64,000 nt of DNA from Roseomonas sp. AR75 (GCF_005222815.1 NZ_STGB01000002.1:682001-746000); one strand, 5' to 3'. Positions 15,651-25,092 are shown, counted from the stretch's first letter. Notes: generated from the letters alone by a model not told the origin. Numbers and translations: made by a program.

Positions 15651-16628
15651 GTGGGGTATGTCGGGCAACGCCTGATCCAGGCCGTCTTCGTCCTGTGGGT
15701 CGTGGCGACGCTGTGCTTCTTGATGTTCCGCCTGATGCCGGGCGACCCCACGCTGAACTACATCGACACCTCCATGACGGAGGAGCAGCGGCAGGGCATG
15801 CTGGTCGCCTTCGGGCTCGACCAGCCGCTCCATGTGCAATACCTGATCTACCTGAAGAACCTGCTTCGCGGCGAGCTCGGCAACAGCTTCCTGCAGGGAC
15901 GCCCGGTGGTGGAGCTGGTGATGGAGGCGCTGCCGCTGACGCTGGCGCTGACGCTCTCCGCCCTCGTCGTCGCCTATATCTTCGGCGTCATCGCCGGCGC
16001 CTTCCTCGCGTGGAAGCGCGGCAGCGTGGCGGAGGGCTTCGCCATCCCGCTGGTATTGGCGACGCGCGCGGCACCGGAATTCTGGCTCGGCATGATCCTG
16101 CTGGCGATCTTTGCCTTCGGCTATGGCTGGTTCCCCTCCGGCGGTGCCGCGAGCGCGGGCGCGGAATACGGCAGTCAGCTCGAACGCCTGGTCAGCCTCG
16201 ATTTCCTGTATCACCTGTTCCTGCCGGCTCTGGCGCTGGCGGTCTACCTGCAGGGCCTGCCGCTGCTGCTGATGCGCAGCACCATGCTGGAAGTGATGCA
16301 GGACGAGTTCGTCACCATGGCCCGGATGAAGGGCCTGTCCGAATGGACCATCGTGATCCGCCACGCGGCGCGCAACGCGCTGCTGCCGGTGGCGACCGCC
16401 TTCGCGCTGGGCGTCGGCGGCTCCGTCGGCGGCAATGTGGTGATCGAGACGGTGTTCTCCTGGCCCGGCCTCGGCCGGATGCTCGTCACCGCCGTGCAGG
16501 GCAGCGACTATCCGCTGGCGCAGGGCGCCTTCCTGATCATCGCCGCGGTGCTGGTGACAATGAACCTGGTCGCCGACCTTCTGTATGGCTGGCTCGATCC
16601 GCGGGTGTCGCATGGACGCAAGGGCTGA
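15651..16628 (+). CDS. ABC transporter permease, DppB-type
   Basis: About 325 residues with six membrane segments. It starts, in my reading, at GTG 15651 (VGYVGQRLIQAVFVLWVV), which leads straight into the first helix; the longer frame would overlap the receptor gene. The conserved EAA loop is TMLEVMQDEFVTMARMKGLSEW followed by VIRHAARNALLPV, and the C-terminus has ETVFSWPGLGRM and a terminal DPRV, all DppB hallmarks. It forms half of the peptide-type import channel with the permease encoded next. Confidence 0.92.
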   Translation: MGYVGQRLIQAVFVLWVVATLCFLMFRLMPGDPTLNYIDTSMTEEQRQGMLVAFGLDQPLHVQYLIYLKNLLRGELGNSFLQGRPVVELVMEALPLTLALTLSALVVAYIFGVIAGAFLAWKRGSVAEGFAIPLVLATRAAPEFWLGMILLAIFAFGYGWFPSGGAASAGAEYGSQLERLVSLDFLYHLFLPALALAVYLQGLPLLLMRSTMLEVMQDEFVTMARMKGLSEWTIVIRHAARNALLPVATAFALGVGGSVGGNVVIETVFSWPGLGRMLVTAVQGSDYPLAQGAFLIIAAVLVTMNLVADLLYGWLDPRVSHGRKG

Positions 16629-17535
16629 CAGCGTGATCGCCGCGCCGCCGCGGCAGCCCGCCTGGCGCGCGGCGCTGCGCCCGGTGGGGCGCGTGCTGCG
16701 CATCGCGTCGCGCGACTGGTTCGCGTTGGTCGGCACGCTGATCTACCTGGCGCTGATCCTGGTCGCGATCTTCGCCGACCGGATCGCGACGCATGACCCG
16801 TCCGAGATCCTCTACAGCGGCCGCTACCGGATCGCGCGCAACCTGCCGATGTCGTGGGGCCATCTGCTCGGCACCACGCATGGCGGGCGCGACATCTTCT
16901 CCCAGCTCGTCTACGGCACGCGCAGCGCCGTGGTGATCGGGCTGACGGCGGCGTTCTGCGTGGCCGCCATCGGCACGCTGCTCGGCCTCGTTTCCGGCTT
17001 CTTCCGCGGCTGGGTGGACACGGTGGTGATGCGCCTGGCCGACGTGGTGCTCGGCCTGCCCTTCCTGCCCTTCGTCATCGTGCTGGCGGCGCTGACGCGG
17101 CCTGGCACGGCCATCATCGTCTTCGGCGTTGCCGTGCTGCTGTGGCCCAACACGGCGCGCGTGATCCGCAGCCAGGTGCTGACGGTGCGGGAACGCGCCT
17201 TCGTGGAAGCCGCGCGCGTCACCGGCTGTTCCACCTGGCGCATCCTGTTCGTGCATGTCGCGCCCTCCATCCTGCCCCTGTCGTTCCTCTACGGCTCGAT
17301 CGCGGTGGGCTGGGCGATCCTGACGGAAGCTTCGGCGAGCTTCCTCGGCTTCGGCGATCCCACGGTGATCTCCTGGGGCGGCATGCTGCAGGATGCCTAT
17401 GCAAACCAGGCGCTGGGGCGTGGCGCCTACAACTGGTTCGTGCCGCCGGGCCTCTGCATCGTGCTCGTCGTGCTCGCCGGCTTCTTCATCAGCCGCGGCT
17501 ATGAGGAGATCCTGTTCCCGAAGCTGAGGTCGTGA
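16612..17535 (+). CDS. ABC transporter permease, DppC-type
   Basis: About 307 residues with the DppC architecture: an N-terminal helix after RDWFALVGTLIYLALILVAIFAD, then HLLGTTHGGRDIFSQLVYGTR and the EAA loop VRERAFVEAARVTGCSTWRI. I use ATG 16612, which overlaps the end of the DppB-type gene by 17 nt; an in-frame GTG at 16633, just after that stop and preceded by AAGGG, is an alternative. It ends RGYEEILFPKLRS, a little shorter than the usual DP-rich DppC tail. It forms the second half of the channel. Confidence 0.92.
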   Translation: MDARADSVIAAPPRQPAWRAALRPVGRVLRIASRDWFALVGTLIYLALILVAIFADRIATHDPSEILYSGRYRIARNLPMSWGHLLGTTHGGRDIFSQLVYGTRSAVVIGLTAAFCVAAIGTLLGLVSGFFRGWVDTVVMRLADVVLGLPFLPFVIVLAALTRPGTAIIVFGVAVLLWPNTARVIRSQVLTVRERAFVEAARVTGCSTWRILFVHVAPSILPLSFLYGSIAVGWAILTEASASFLGFGDPTVISWGGMLQDAYANQALGRGAYNWFVPPGLCIVLVVLAGFFISRGYEEILFPKLRS

Positions 17536-18542
17536 TGGAGGAACTGCTTTCCATCCGCGATCTTACCGTGCGCTATCGCACGCCGCAGGGGCCGGTGCAT
17601 GCGGTGGATGGCGCGAGCTTCGCCGTGCCGCGCGGCGAGGTGGTGGGCCTGGTCGGCGAATCCGGCTGCGGCAAGACCACGGTGGCGCGGGCGGTGATGG
17701 GCGTGGTGCCGCGCAACGCCGACATACTGGGCGGCCCGGTGCTGTTCGAGGGCCGCGACCTCATCCGCCTGCCGGAGCGCGAGCGACGCGCGCTGCGCTG
17801 GAGGGAGATGGCCTTCATCCCGCAGACCGCGATGAACGCGCTCGACCCCGTCTATCGCGTCGGGCGCCAGATCGAGGAGGTGCTGGTCGAGCGCGGCGGT
17901 CGTTCCCGCGCACAGGCGCGCGCGCGGGCGGAGGAGCTGTTCGCCCTGGTGGGCATCGATTCGCGTCGTCTCGACGATTATCCGCACCAGTTCTCGGGCG
18001 GCATGAAGCAGCGCGCCTCCATCGCGATGGCGCTCGCGCTGGAGCCGAAGCTGGTGCTGGCGGATGAGCCGGTGACGGCGCTGGACGTGATCGTGCAGCG
18101 CCAGGTGCTGGACGTGCTGAAGGCGCTGCAGGCGCGGCTGCACCTCTCCGTGGTGCTGGTCACCCATGACATCAGCGTCGTCGCCTATGCCTGCGACCGC
18201 GTGGTGGTGATGTATGCGGGTCGCGTGGTGGAATCCGGCCGTGTCGGCGACGTGCTGGAGCGCCCGCGCCACCCCTACACGATGGGGTTGAACAACGCCT
18301 TCCCCGACCTCGAGCGCGCGGCGGGCGAGCTCGTCCCGATCGAGGGCAGCCCGCCCAACCTGCTCCATCCGCCGAAGGGCTGCCGCTTCGCGCCGCGCTG
18401 CCCCTTCGCGCAGCCGCGCTGCGTCGCGGAGGAGCCGGTGCTGCGCACGGAAACGGATGGCCACGGCGCGGCCTGCTGGCGGTCCGACGAGGCGCCGGCG
18501 CTGCGGCAACTCGCCGGGGAGGCCGCGACATGGCGGCGCTGA
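17535..18542 (+). CDS. ABC transporter ATP-binding protein, DppD/OppD-type
   Basis: A 335-residue ATPase. Walker A is GESGCGKTTVA, the signature is FSGGMKQRAS, Walker B is LVLADEPVTAL and the H-loop is VLVTHDISV. The C-terminal oligopeptide-ABC motif GCRFAPRCPFAQPRC carries the cysteines found in DppD/OppD proteins. The ATG at 17535 shares its A with the preceding stop (TGATG); a GTG lies one codon earlier. It hydrolyses ATP to power the transporter encoded upstream, paired with the next ATPase. Confidence 0.94.
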   Translation: MEELLSIRDLTVRYRTPQGPVHAVDGASFAVPRGEVVGLVGESGCGKTTVARAVMGVVPRNADILGGPVLFEGRDLIRLPERERRALRWREMAFIPQTAMNALDPVYRVGRQIEEVLVERGGRSRAQARARAEELFALVGIDSRRLDDYPHQFSGGMKQRASIAMALALEPKLVLADEPVTALDVIVQRQVLDVLKALQARLHLSVVLVTHDISVVAYACDRVVVMYAGRVVESGRVGDVLERPRHPYTMGLNNAFPDLERAAGELVPIEGSPPNLLHPPKGCRFAPRCPFAQPRCVAEEPVLRTETDGHGAACWRSDEAPALRQLAGEAATWRR

Positions 18543-19504
18543 TCGAGGCCACCGACCTCGCGATGCATTTCCCCGCACCGCGCAGCTTCAGCGACATGAT
18601 GGCCGGGCGGCGGCCGACGGTGCGCGCCGTGGACGGCATCTCGCTGCGGCTCGCGCCCGGGGAGACGGCGGCGATCGTCGGCGAATCCGGCTGCGGCAAG
18701 ACCACGACGGCGCGGCTGCTGCTGCGCCTGCTGGAGCCGACGGCAGGCAGTATCACCTTCCGCGGAACGGATCTGTCGAAGCTGGACAAGGAAGGGATGC
18801 GCGGCTTCCGGCGGCAGGCGCAGCTCGTCTTCCAGAACCCCTTCGACGCGCTGAACCCGCGCCTGACCATCCGCGACAGCCTGGTGGAGCCGCTGCGCAA
18901 CATGCGCATCCCCCGGCCGGAATGGGATGACCGCATCGCGCTGGCGATGCGTCGCGTGCGGCTGCCGGACGCCGAGCGCTACCTGCCAAGCTTTCCGCAC
19001 GAACTCTCCGGCGGGCAGTTGCAGCGCGTGGTGCTCGCGCGCGCGCTGATCCTGGAGCCCGCCTTCCTGGTGGCGGACGAGCCGGTCTCGATGCTGGATG
19101 TCTCCGTCCGTGCCGGCATCCTGAACCTGATGCGGGAAGCGCGGGAGACGCTGGGCGTCGCCGCGCTCTACATCAGCCATGACCTGGCGCTGGTCCGCTA
19201 TGTCTGCGACCGGACGCTGGTGATGTATCTCGGCCGCGTGGTGGAGGAAGGCCCGACCGAGGTGGTGGTGCATCGCCCGCGCCACCCCTACACGCGCGCG
19301 CTGGTCCAGGCGGTGCCCCTGCCGCGCGTTGACCAGTCCCGCGATCCGCTGCCGATCAAGGGCAATGTGCCGGATGCGCGAACGCCACCTTCCGGCTGCC
19401 GTTTCCGAGACCGCTGCCCGATCGCCGCGCCGCGCTGCGCGGAGGAGGATCCGCCGCTGCGCGCCACCGGCGACGGGGTCCTGACAGCCTGCCACTTCGC
19501 CTGA
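18530..19504 (+). CDS. ABC transporter ATP-binding protein, DppF/OppF-type
   Basis: A 324-residue ATPase overlapping the preceding gene by 13 nt. Walker A is GESGCGKTTTA, the signature is LSGGQLQRVV, Walker B is FLVADEPVSML and the C-terminal motif is GCRFRDRCPIAAPRC. The N-terminal insert PAPRSFSDMMAGRRPTVRAV before the first strand is longer than in most DppF proteins. It is the last gene of the operon 13.95-19.5 kb and converges with the mirror-image operon to the right. Confidence 0.94.
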   Translation: MAALIEATDLAMHFPAPRSFSDMMAGRRPTVRAVDGISLRLAPGETAAIVGESGCGKTTTARLLLRLLEPTAGSITFRGTDLSKLDKEGMRGFRRQAQLVFQNPFDALNPRLTIRDSLVEPLRNMRIPRPEWDDRIALAMRRVRLPDAERYLPSFPHELSGGQLQRVVLARALILEPAFLVADEPVSMLDVSVRAGILNLMREARETLGVAALYISHDLALVRYVCDRTLVMYLGRVVEEGPTEVVVHRPRHPYTRALVQAVPLPRVDQSRDPLPIKGNVPDARTPPSGCRFRDRCPIAAPRCAEEDPPLRATGDGVLTACHFA

Positions 19505-19646
19505 TCGGCCGCGCAGCCCGGCAGCAGGGGCGCTGCACCGCCTTGGAGCAACTGGTCGGGTTCTCCGTCACGGTGGTGCTGTACGCAGCCACGATCCTCG
19601 GCGGTGCGTAACTGGTCTTGCGCAGCTTCGGCTCGGTATGGACCCG
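19505..19646. other. Convergent gap between two ABC operons, no gene recognised
   Basis: 142 nt separate the stop codons of the two face-to-face operons. The plus strand has a short open stretch, TTG 19542 to TAA, that reads as a hydrophobic peptide of about 22 residues, but it has no ribosome-binding site and no recognisable family. No clear rho-independent terminator stem was found, which is unusual for a tail-to-tail junction. Confidence 0.4.
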
Positions 19647-20588
19647 TCAAGCCGCCCAGCATGCAACGCGATGCGCGTCGCTGCCCGCCAGGGCGGGATC
19701 GTCGCGCGAGCATCGATCCATCCGCAGCGGACAGCGCGGCGCGAAGCGGCAGCCGGCCGGGATATCCGCGGCGTTCGGCACGTCGCCCGCCAGCGGCGCT
19801 TCCGGTAGGCCCGAGGGGCGGGGTGGCAGCACGGAGGCGATCAGCGCGCGGGTATAGGGATGGCGCGGCGCACGGAACATCGCCTCGACCGGGCCCTCCT
19901 CCACGATGCGGCCGAGATACATCACCGCGACCCGATCGCAGACCTGCCGCACCACCGCCAGGTTGTGGCTGATGAAGAGGTAGGCGAGGCCGAGGCGGCC
20001 ACGCAGGTCCTGCAGGAAGTCCAGGATCTGCGCCTGCACCGAGACATCCAGCGCGCTGGTCGGCTCGTCCAGCACCAGAAGCTTCGGCGCGAGCGCGAGC
20101 GCCCGCGCGATGCAGACACGCTGCTTCTGGCCGCCGGAGAGCTCATGCGGGAAGCGCCACAGGAAGCTCTCGGGCAGGCCGACCTCGCGCAGCAGATCTG
20201 TCACGCGCGCCTGGGTGGAGGCCGCGTCCGCGATGCCCTGCACCACCAGCGGCTCCGCCACGGAAGCGAAGACGGTGCGGCGCGGGTTCAGCGCGGAATG
20301 CGGGTTCTGGAAGACGATCTGCATGTCGCGGCGCAGCGGGCGCAGCGCGTCCTCCTTCAGTGGGGCGATGTCGCGGCCGTCGAAGCGGATGGCGCCGGCG
20401 CTGGGCGGGATCAGGCGCAGCACCAGCCGCGCGACGGTGGATTTCCCGCAGCCGGACTCGCCGACCAGCCCGAGCGATTCGCCGGCGTGCAGCGAGAGAT
20501 CCACGCCATCCACGGCGCGCAGCGACCGCCCGCCCTTCAGCGCATAGTGCTTCGAAAGCCCCACCACCTGCAGCAGCGGCGCCGTCAT
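19647..20588 (-). CDS. ABC transporter ATP-binding protein, DppF/OppF-type
   Basis: A 313-residue ATPase, last gene of the second peptide-type ABC operon. Walker A is GESGCGKSTVA, Q-loop region MQIVFQNPHSALNPRRT, signature LSGGQKQRVC, Walker B LLVLDEPTSALDVS, and the C-terminal cysteine motif GCRFAPRCPLRMDRC. Its ATG overlaps the stop of the upstream ATPase gene (ATGA). It should energise the DppB/DppC-type permeases encoded further upstream in the same operon. Confidence 0.95.
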   Translation of the reverse strand: MTAPLLQVVGLSKHYALKGGRSLRAVDGVDLSLHAGESLGLVGESGCGKSTVARLVLRLIPPSAGAIRFDGRDIAPLKEDALRPLRRDMQIVFQNPHSALNPRRTVFASVAEPLVVQGIADAASTQARVTDLLREVGLPESFLWRFPHELSGGQKQRVCIARALALAPKLLVLDEPTSALDVSVQAQILDFLQDLRGRLGLAYLFISHNLAVVRQVCDRVAVMYLGRIVEEGPVEAMFRAPRHPYTRALIASVLPPRPSGLPEAPLAGDVPNAADIPAGCRFAPRCPLRMDRCSRDDPALAGSDAHRVACWAA

Positions 20589-21577
20589 GCCGCGACCTCC
20601 TCGGCGCGGTGGCAGGCGACGCGGCGGCCATCCACCTCGCGCAGCAGCGGCTTCTCCACGGCGCAGCGCGCGATGGCGAGCGGGCAGCGCGGATGGAAGC
20701 GGCAGCCCGGCGGCGGATCGAGCAGGTTCGGGATGTGGCCGGGAATCGCCAGCGCCCGATGCCCGGGCCGCGCGAGATCCGGCACCGCGGCGAGCAGGCC
20801 GCGCGTGTAGGGGTGGCGCGGCGCGCCGAACAGGGTCTCCGCCGTCGCATCCTCCACGATCGTTCCGGCGTACATCACCACCACGCGCCGGCAGAGCGCG
20901 CCGATCACGCCGAGGTCGTGGCTGATCAGCATCAGCGTGAGCCCGCGCGCCGCGACGAGTTCCGCGATCAGCCGCAGCACCTGCGCCTGGATCGTCACAT
21001 CCAGCGCCGTCGTCGGCTCATCCGCCACCAGCAGGCGCGGCGTGCCGGTCAGCGCCATGGCGATCAGAACGCGCTGCCGCATGCCGCCGGAGAGTTCATG
21101 CGGGTAGCGGTCCAGCAGGCGCCCCGGATCGGGCAGGCGAACGGCGCCGAGGAGCTCGGCGGCCGCGGCGCGCGCCGCGGCGCGCGAGCGCCTCGCCTTG
21201 CCCTCGGCGCGATCATGCGCGCGGATGACATCCACCATCTGCGCGCCGATCGAGAAGACCGGGTTCAGGTAGGTCATCGGGTCCTGGAAGATCATCGCGA
21301 CGCCATGGCCGCGCAGCCGCGCCAGCGCACGCTGGTCCATCGCGAAGACATCCTGCCCGGCGAAGCGGATGCCGCCGCCCAGCACGCGGCCCGGCGGCAT
21401 CTCGACCAGACGCGCGACGGAGCGCGCCAGCACCGACTTGCCGCAGCCGGTCTCGCCGACGATGCCGACGGTCTCGCCCTCCTCCACGGTCAGGTCGATG
21501 CCGTCCAGCACATGCGCCCTGCCCTCGAAGCCGTCGAAGGCAAGGCGATAGCCGCCGATCTCCAGCAGCGCGTTCAA
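20585..21577 (-). CDS. ABC transporter ATP-binding protein, DppD/OppD-type
   Basis: About 330 residues. Walker A is GETGCGKSVLA, signature LSGGMRQRVL, Walker B LLVADEPTTALD and C-terminal motif GCRFHPRCPLAIARC. I place the start at TTG 21575-21577, overlapping the permease stop as TTGA, which gives LNALLEIGGYRLAFDGFEG, an N-terminus of the usual length; no ATG or GTG fits before the first beta strand. The much longer open frame upstream is a shadow of the permease gene. Confidence 0.9.
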   Translation of the reverse strand: MNALLEIGGYRLAFDGFEGRAHVLDGIDLTVEEGETVGIVGETGCGKSVLARSVARLVEMPPGRVLGGGIRFAGQDVFAMDQRALARLRGHGVAMIFQDPMTYLNPVFSIGAQMVDVIRAHDRAEGKARRSRAAARAAAAELLGAVRLPDPGRLLDRYPHELSGGMRQRVLIAMALTGTPRLLVADEPTTALDVTIQAQVLRLIAELVAARGLTLMLISHDLGVIGALCRRVVVMYAGTIVEDATAETLFGAPRHPYTRGLLAAVPDLARPGHRALAIPGHIPNLLDPPPGCRFHPRCPLAIARCAVEKPLLREVDGRRVACHRAEEVAA

Positions 21578-22476
21578 CCGCGGTTGCTCTTGGGGTCGAG
21601 GATGTCGCGCAGCCCGTCGCCGAACAGGTTGAAGCCCAGCACGGTCAGGTAGATCGCGAAGCCGGGGAACACGGCATACCACCACCAGTTCGGCATGTAG
21701 GTGCGCGCGACGGAAATCATCGCGCCCCATTCCGGTGCCGGCGGCTTGGCGCCGAGGCCGACGAAGCCGAGCGAGGCCGCGGCCAGGATCGCCAGCCCCA
21801 TGTCCATCGACGCCTTGACGATGATGGGCGAGGTGCAGTTCGGCAGGATGTGAACCGCCAGGATGCGCAGGTCGCTCGCACCCACCGCGCGCGCCGCTTC
21901 CACGAAGGGCTCGTTGCGCAGCGCCAGCGCCTTCGCTTCCACCAGCCGCACATAGCCAGGCCACCAGACGATGGAGAGCGCGACGATGCCGTTGAGGATG
22001 CCGGGGCCGAGCGCCGCGACGATGGCCAGCGCCAGCACCAGGCCGGGGACGGAGAGGAACACGTCGGTGACGCGCATGATCACCGCGCGCGCCGTGCCGC
22101 CGAAATAGCCCGCGGCGATGCCGAGAGGCACGCCGACCGCCCCCGCGATCCCCACGATGGTCAGCCCGACCCACAGCGAGGTGCGAGTCGCCAGCACCAC
22201 GCGCGAGAACAGGTCGTTACCCATCTCGTCCGTGCCGAACCAGTGTTCGGCCGAGGGCGGCTTCAGCCGGTTGGCGAGGTTCATCGCGCCTTCCGCGTCG
22301 AGCGGATAGGGCGCGATCCAGGGCCCGAAGGCGGCGACCAGCAGGAAGGCCGACACGATCGCAAGCCCCAGCATGGAGGACGGGCTGCGGCCGAAGCTCC
22401 AGGCGAAGAAGCGCCACTGCCGCAGGCTGGCGGCGTGGCGTTGCGCGAAGGAGGCGCGCGGCAGGGCGAGGCTCAT
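21574..22476 (-). CDS. ABC transporter permease, DppC-type
   Basis: A 300-residue permease. HWFGTDEMGNDLFSRVVLATRTSL is the DppC signature before the second helix; the EAA loop is RNEPFVEAARAVGASDLRI followed by VHILPNC; the C-terminus GFNLFGDGLRDILDPKS is a textbook DppC ending. The ATG at 22474-22476 overlaps the DppB-type stop (ATGA). It is the inner-membrane partner of the gene just upstream. Confidence 0.95.
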   Translation of the reverse strand: MSLALPRASFAQRHAASLRQWRFFAWSFGRSPSSMLGLAIVSAFLLVAAFGPWIAPYPLDAEGAMNLANRLKPPSAEHWFGTDEMGNDLFSRVVLATRTSLWVGLTIVGIAGAVGVPLGIAAGYFGGTARAVIMRVTDVFLSVPGLVLALAIVAALGPGILNGIVALSIVWWPGYVRLVEAKALALRNEPFVEAARAVGASDLRILAVHILPNCTSPIIVKASMDMGLAILAAASLGFVGLGAKPPAPEWGAMISVARTYMPNWWWYAVFPGFAIYLTVLGFNLFGDGLRDILDPKSNRG

Positions 22477-23483
22477 GCGCCCGCCCTCAGCCGCGGGTCC
22501 AGCACGCCGTAGAGCAGGTCCACGATGAGGTTCACGATCATGAAGTTCACGCCGATCAGCAGCGTCACGCCCATCACCGGCTTGAAGTCGCCCGCGATGG
22601 CGGAGGAGACGGCGTAGAGGCCGATGCCCGGCCAGTCGAACACCGTCTCCACCAGCACCGTGGAGCCCAGCATCCAGCCCCAGCGCAGGCCGATGATGGC
22701 CAGCGTCGGCAGCATGGCGTTGCGCAGCGCCAGCACGCACACCACCCGCAGGCGCGAGATGCCATGCGCGCGCGCCGCGGTGACGTAGTCCGAGGACAGC
22801 ACCTCGATCATCTCCGCGCGGTTCACGCGCAGGATGGAGGCGAGGCAGGGGAAGGAGAGCACGAGGGCCGGCAGCACGGCGTGGCGCAGCGCATCCCCGA
22901 AGGTCTCCCACTCGCCGGCCAGCAGGCTGTCCACCAGCAGCATGCCCGTGACGAAGGGCGGCGGCGGGGAGGCGATGTCGAGCCGCCCGGAGGTCGGCAG
23001 CCATTCCAGCTGCACGGAGAAGAACAGTTGCAGCAGGATGCCAAACCAGAAGGCCGGCAGCGCCACCAGGGAGACGGCGATGAAGCGCGTCGCATGGTCC
23101 GGCGCGCGGTTCTTCAGCACCGCCGACATCATGCCGAGCGGCACCCCCAGCAGCACGCCGAAGCCCATCGCCAGGATCACCAGTTCCAGCGTCGCCGGGA
23201 AGTAGCGCGCGAGATCCTGCGTGACGCTCCGGGTGGTGACGATGGAGCGCCCGAGATCGCCGGTGAGGATCCCCCCGACATAGCGCACGAACTGCTCTGG
23301 CAGCGGCCTGTCGAGGCCGTATTCCCGTCGGATCGTCTCCACCATGTCGCGCGTGGCGTCCGGCCCCGCGGCAAGCGCCGCGGGGTCGGAGGGTGCGACG
23401 TTCGACACCACGAAGGTGATGACGACGAGGCCGAACAGCATCAGCCCCGTCAGCATCAGCCTGCGCAGGACGAACAGCGCCAT
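22473..23483 (-). CDS. ABC transporter permease, DppB-type
   Basis: A 336-residue permease starting MALFVLRRLMLTGLMLFGLVVITF. It has VAPSDPAAL in the first periplasmic loop, GDLGRSIVTTRSV, the EAA loop VLSSDYVTAARAHGISRLRV, and ETVFDWPGIGLYAV, ending LYGVLDPRLRAGA. The start lies 1 nt after the receptor-gene stop. It forms the channel of the second peptide-type importer. Confidence 0.95.
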   Translation of the reverse strand: MALFVLRRLMLTGLMLFGLVVITFVVSNVAPSDPAALAAGPDATRDMVETIRREYGLDRPLPEQFVRYVGGILTGDLGRSIVTTRSVTQDLARYFPATLELVILAMGFGVLLGVPLGMMSAVLKNRAPDHATRFIAVSLVALPAFWFGILLQLFFSVQLEWLPTSGRLDIASPPPPFVTGMLLVDSLLAGEWETFGDALRHAVLPALVLSFPCLASILRVNRAEMIEVLSSDYVTAARAHGISRLRVVCVLALRNAMLPTLAIIGLRWGWMLGSTVLVETVFDWPGIGLYAVSSAIAGDFKPVMGVTLLIGVNFMIVNLIVDLLYGVLDPRLRAGA

Positions 23484-23484
23484 G

Positions 23485-25092
23485 TCAGCGCGCGTCGATC
23501 CACATGGGATGCAGGTCCACCTCGCCGGTCAGGCGCAGCGGGCAATAGCTGAAGCCCTTCACCCAGTCGCGCATCAGCCAGCGGCGGTTCGCCAGCATGC
23601 CGAAGATCTCCGGCTGCAGTTCCACGACGCGCTTCTGGATCTCGGCGTAGAGTGCGTTGCGCTTCGTCTCGTCCGCCTCCACCCGCGCGGCGTCCACCCA
23701 CTGGCTGATCTGCGGGTCCGTCAGGTGGTGCATGCCCCAGAAATTGCCCTGCGCGCGGGTGTGGTATTTGCCCGCGATCACATCCGGGTCGGCGGCGACC
23801 GGCGTGACATAGACGCTGACCATGTCCGGCGCCGTCTCGGCCTTCGCGCCGCGCGCCACCATCGTCGGCCAGGGCTGTGCGACGATGTTGACCTTGATGT
23901 TCAGCGCCTGCAGCGAGTTCAGCAGCACCAGGCCGATGCGCCGCGGATCCTCCAGGCCCTGGACGTGCACGTATTCCAGTTCGAAGCCGCCCTGGGGATG
24001 CGCGCTCTTCGCCAGGAACTCGCGCGCCTTGTCCAGGTTGCGGCGCGGCATGTCCGGCACCGCGACGTAGCCCGGGATGACTTCCGGGAAGGGGCTGGTC
24101 ATCAGCGTGGCGGCGCCGTTGTGGATCTGGATCAGCGCGTCGTAGTCGAAGGCATGCGCGATCGCCTTGCGCACGTTGAGGTCGGCCGTCGGGCCCTTCG
24201 TGGTGTTCATGGTGATGGCGAAGGTGGTCAGGCCCTTGTGGTCCTCCGGCCTGATGCCGCGCATGCCCTTGAGCTGCTCGAAATCGTCGGCGGGGATCTC
24301 CGTGATGATGTCGGCCTCACCGCGCTGCAGCAGGGCGCGGCGCGCGGCCGGTTCGCGCACGATGCGGTAGATCACGCCGGAGAGGCGGTTCTGCTCACCC
24401 TGTGGCCAGCCCTTCCAGTACTCCGGCACGCTGTCCAGGTGGATGACCGATTGCGGCTCCAGCCGACGCACGCGGAACGGGCCGGAGCCGGCGGGGTTGC
24501 CGGTCAGCCACGCCTCGCCCCAATCGTTGTTGACGACATGCGCCTGCACCTGCTTCGGGTTCACGATGAACCACAGCGGGATGAAGGTCAGGAAGCTCGG
24601 CATGGGTCGGCTGAGGGTGAAGCGTACCGTGCGCGGATCCACCGCAACGATGTTCTCTGGCGGCAGGACGTCCTTCAGCATCCAGGCGACGCCCTTGTTC
24701 ATCCGCAGCCCGCGTTCGAAGGAATAGCGCACGGCCTCCGCATCCACCGGATCGCCGTTGTGGAACTTCGCGTTCGCGACGAGGTGGAAGGTCCAGACCG
24801 TCTGGTCCGCACTGGTCTCCCATCGCTCGGCGAGCCAGGGCACGATCTGCGGCGGGTTGTTCACGTATTTCGCCAGCGCGTCGTAGATCGATTGCTGGAT
24901 CATGCGCGTGGACCAGTCGTAGCGCGAATGCGGGTCGATCACCGGCACCGGCTGGCCGCCGGCGAAGACCAGGATCTTGCGGTTGCCGTCGCGTTCGAAG
25001 GCGCCCGCGCTGCCGCCGGCAGCCACGCCGGCCGCGGCGCCCAGGCCGGCCGCGATCGCGCCACGCCGGCCGATGGTGAAGCCTTGCATCAT
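23485..25092 (-). CDS. ABC transporter substrate-binding protein, family 5 (peptide type)
   Basis: A 535-residue periplasmic receptor. The N-terminus MMQGFTIGRRGAIAAG then a Gly/Ala-rich segment ending SAGAFER is a probable Tat signal. The body has ANAKFHNGDPVDAEAVRYSFER, GSGPFRV and NVRKAIAHAFDYD, the family 5 signature regions. A strong AAGGAGA ribosome-binding site precedes the doubled ATG. The gene sits 20 nt after a fused HyuA-HyuB gene and before matching permeases and ATPases, so the operon probably couples uptake of a peptide or cyclic amide to its ATP-dependent ring opening. Confidence 0.93.
   Translation of the reverse strand: MMQGFTIGRRGAIAAGLGAAAGVAAGGSAGAFERDGNRKILVFAGGQPVPVIDPHSRYDWSTRMIQQSIYDALAKYVNNPPQIVPWLAERWETSADQTVWTFHLVANAKFHNGDPVDAEAVRYSFERGLRMNKGVAWMLKDVLPPENIVAVDPRTVRFTLSRPMPSFLTFIPLWFIVNPKQVQAHVVNNDWGEAWLTGNPAGSGPFRVRRLEPQSVIHLDSVPEYWKGWPQGEQNRLSGVIYRIVREPAARRALLQRGEADIITEIPADDFEQLKGMRGIRPEDHKGLTTFAITMNTTKGPTADLNVRKAIAHAFDYDALIQIHNGAATLMTSPFPEVIPGYVAVPDMPRRNLDKAREFLAKSAHPQGGFELEYVHVQGLEDPRRIGLVLLNSLQALNIKVNIVAQPWPTMVARGAKAETAPDMVSVYVTPVAADPDVIAGKYHTRAQGNFWGMHHLTDPQISQWVDAARVEADETKRNALYAEIQKRVVELQPEIFGMLANRRWLMRDWVKGFSYCPLRLTGEVDLHPMWIDAR

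Noticed and set aside
19542..19610. Short hydrophobic frame between the two ABC operons
   Set aside because: TTG start, no Shine-Dalgarno sequence, no similarity recognised; likely chance.
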